NCBI GenBank assembly: GCA_023392645.1
Contig: JAEVYR010000028.1
Coordinates: forward strand, 1-5,391
From: Chloroflexota bacterium
GTDB lineage: Bacteria; Chloroflexota; Chloroflexia; Thermomicrobiales; UBA6265
Reading direction: 5' to 3'
Length of the DNA: 5,391 nt
In this document: in pieces, positions 4,302 to 5,391 of the stretch
Layout: every line of letters starts with the position of its first letter
How positions within the stretch are numbered: position 1 is the first letter of the stretch
Made by a program: the position numbers and the translations under genes
The notes under the pieces: generated by a model
Told to the model about the DNA's origin: nothing
What the model saw: only the letters and a program-made list of their open reading frames with translations
Databases searched by the model: none

Positions 4302-5375
4302 TCAACCGGCGATGATACCCAGACGCCGCGCGATGCCGGGCAGCAGTGGCACGTAGCGGCGCTCCAGCGCCGGCGGATACGCCACGATGTCGCCTCCGAA
4401 TCCGGTCTTGAATCGGTAGAGACCGCGCCAGTCCTCGCCTTTCGTCCCGGCGATCTGGTTCGAGCCGGCGGCGGCGACACTCTCCGGGTCCTTGTCGGGG
4501 ATGCCCCAGAGATCGTAGATTGTCGCGCCGCGCTCGCGCGCCCACGTCATCGCCTCGAACTGGATCGCCGCGCCCGCGCCGTGCGCGCGGTGCGTGGTCG
4601 ACGACGCACCGTACATGTAGATGCCCTCGGTGCCGAACACCGCGGCAATCAACACCGCCGTCAGCGTGCCCTCCTCGTTCCACGCCCCGAGCAGCAAGGC
4701 ATCGTCGCCGAACACGTCGAGAAAGTCCGCGTAGTAGTCGAGCGAGTGCACCGCGAACTCGTTGCGTTGCGCCGTATCCTGCATGATCCCGTAGAACTCG
4801 GCGACAGACTCCGGCGTGACCGGCATCCTGCGGAACGACACGCCGCGCCGGCTGGCGAGCCGGATGTTGTAGCGGGTCTTTTGGTGCATCTGCTTGAGCA
4901 GCACATCGTCGTCGTCCGGCAGCGGCACCTTCACCGTGCGTGCCGGCTGCACGTGCGCCGGCCCCTTGACCATGCCGGCGTCGCGATAGGTTCCCGTCAG
5001 CGGCACCGGCGCGTTCGGCTCGACGATCACGCCTATCGCCCGACGGCGACGGCCGATATCGTCGATCGCGCGCCACAGCTCCCGCCAGAGCGCCTCCGGA
5101 TTGCCCGCGATCACCGGTCCGCGCGGGATATAGCCGATGCTCACCGGCCCCTTCGCGCGGAAGAGCACCTGCGCCATCGCGGTGCCATCGGCGTTGTCGA
5201 CGAGCACGCGCTCCGGCTCCCATTGGTGCCGATACTTGAAATCGCCCCATCGCCACGATTGCAGCATGTGACCGCCAAGCTCGCGCAGGCGGTCATCCCA
5301 CTGAACGTCGGGCGACAGCGGTGAGGTGGTGCCGTGGTCGTGTATTTCGGGGGCCCCCTTCGGATACGTGTTCAT
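4302..5375 (-). CDS. FemAB/FemX-family aminoacyl-tRNA-dependent peptidoglycan bridge transferase, copy 2 (357 aa)
   Basis: Paralogue of the 3033-4046 product and expected to catalyse the same class of reaction. Landmarks: MLQSWRWGDFK (37-47), IGYIPRGPV (80-88), QKTRYNIRLASRRGV (165-179), RNEFAVHSLDYY (204-215), IYMYGASSTTHR (252-263), ATIYDLWGIP (284-293) and WRGLYRFKTGFGG (316-328). No coiled-coil arm is visible. The two proteins are closest in the C-terminal domain (LYRFKTGFGGDIVAYP is identical) and least alike around copy 2 residues 181-200 and 299-307, possibly substrate-facing loops. The N-terminus is about 20 residues longer than copy 1, polar and rich in Pro and His. The start is ATG at 5375; no ATG, GTG or TTG occurs in frame before the conserved region. 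The frame stays open to the window edge, so a start further upstream cannot be excluded. The ATG overlaps a TGA in another frame (ATGA), hinting at coupling to an unseen upstream gene. Confidence 0.92.
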   Translation of the reverse strand: MNTYPKGAPEIHDHGTTSPLSPDVQWDDRLRELGGHMLQSWRWGDFKYRHQWEPERVLVDNADGTAMAQVLFRAKGPVSIGYIPRGPVIAGNPEALWRELWRAIDDIGRRRRAIGVIVEPNAPVPLTGTYRDAGMVKGPAHVQPARTVKVPLPDDDDVLLKQMHQKTRYNIRLASRRGVSFRRMPVTPESVAEFYGIMQDTAQRNEFAVHSLDYYADFLDVFGDDALLLGAWNEEGTLTAVLIAAVFGTEGIYMYGASSTTHRAHGAGAAIQFEAMTWARERGATIYDLWGIPDKDPESVAAAGSNQIAGTKGEDWRGLYRFKTGFGGDIVAYPPALERRYVPLLPGIARRLGIIAG

Positions 5376-5391
5376 CGCCCTGGCATCGTGG

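Noticed and set aside
3688..5256. Long - strand frame (522 codons) overlapping both FemAB-like genes
   Set aside because: It is an off-frame reading of the same strand, Arg/Ala/Gly-rich, and shows no motifs. The true frames carry full FemAB signatures.
4251..5324. + strand frame of 357 codons antisense to FemAB-like gene 2
   Set aside because: It has the same length as the real gene only by coincidence of frame openness in GC-rich DNA. It is rich in Arg, His and Val and carries no motifs.

Overview
The window is GC-rich bacterial chromosome. It carries the 3' end of an aspartyl-tRNA synthetase gene and two very small membrane-protein genes on the + strand. These converge on a peptidoglycan gene group on the - strand: a MurE ligase and two tandem FemAB/FemX-type aminoacyl transferases. 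The GC-rich codon use, the bacterial GAD-type AspRS, an unusual MurE motif and the paired FemAB-like genes would fit a Chloroflexota lineage of the Thermomicrobia/Sphaerobacter kind, or another high-GC Gram-positive-like lineage. This taxonomic guess is inference from protein style and was not tested.

Layout. Positions 1-776 (+): aspS, C-terminal part only. Positions 795-995 (+): a 66-aa glycine-zipper membrane hairpin protein with an ideal Shine-Dalgarno (SD) site 6 nt ahead of its ATG. Positions 996-1270: no intact gene, but 1118-1200 is a decayed direct repeat of the aspS 3' end (668-750), lying exactly 450 bp downstream and in the same frame. Positions 1271-1498 (+): a second small glycine-zipper membrane protein, a diverged paralogue of the first. 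The simplest reading is an old tandem duplication of the unit [aspS 3' tail + small membrane gene]. Positions 1493-1508: a perfect 16-bp palindrome containing the stop codons of the two convergent genes. Positions 1503-3029 (-): murE. Positions 3033-4046 (-): FemAB-like gene 1. Positions 4047-4301: a 255-bp leader or spacer with two inverted repeats, a candidate promoter and a possible 10-residue Ser-rich leader peptide. Positions 4302-5375 (-): FemAB-like gene 2.

How the genes fit together. On the - strand the order of transcription is femAB-2, femAB-1, murE. MurE adds the third (diamino) residue of the peptidoglycan stem peptide. FemAB/FemX enzymes use aminoacyl-tRNAs to add interpeptide-bridge residues to the side chain of that same diamino acid. 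The MurE carries EDPR where meso-diaminopimelate-adding enzymes have DNPR. Together with two linked FemAB paralogues, this predicts a Lys- or Orn-type peptidoglycan with a bridge made in one or two branching steps. I see no tRNA, rRNA, CRISPR array, insertion sequence or phage gene. No wholly new system is evident. The most distinctive features are the aspS-tail/small-gene duplication and the murE-femAB-femAB linkage.
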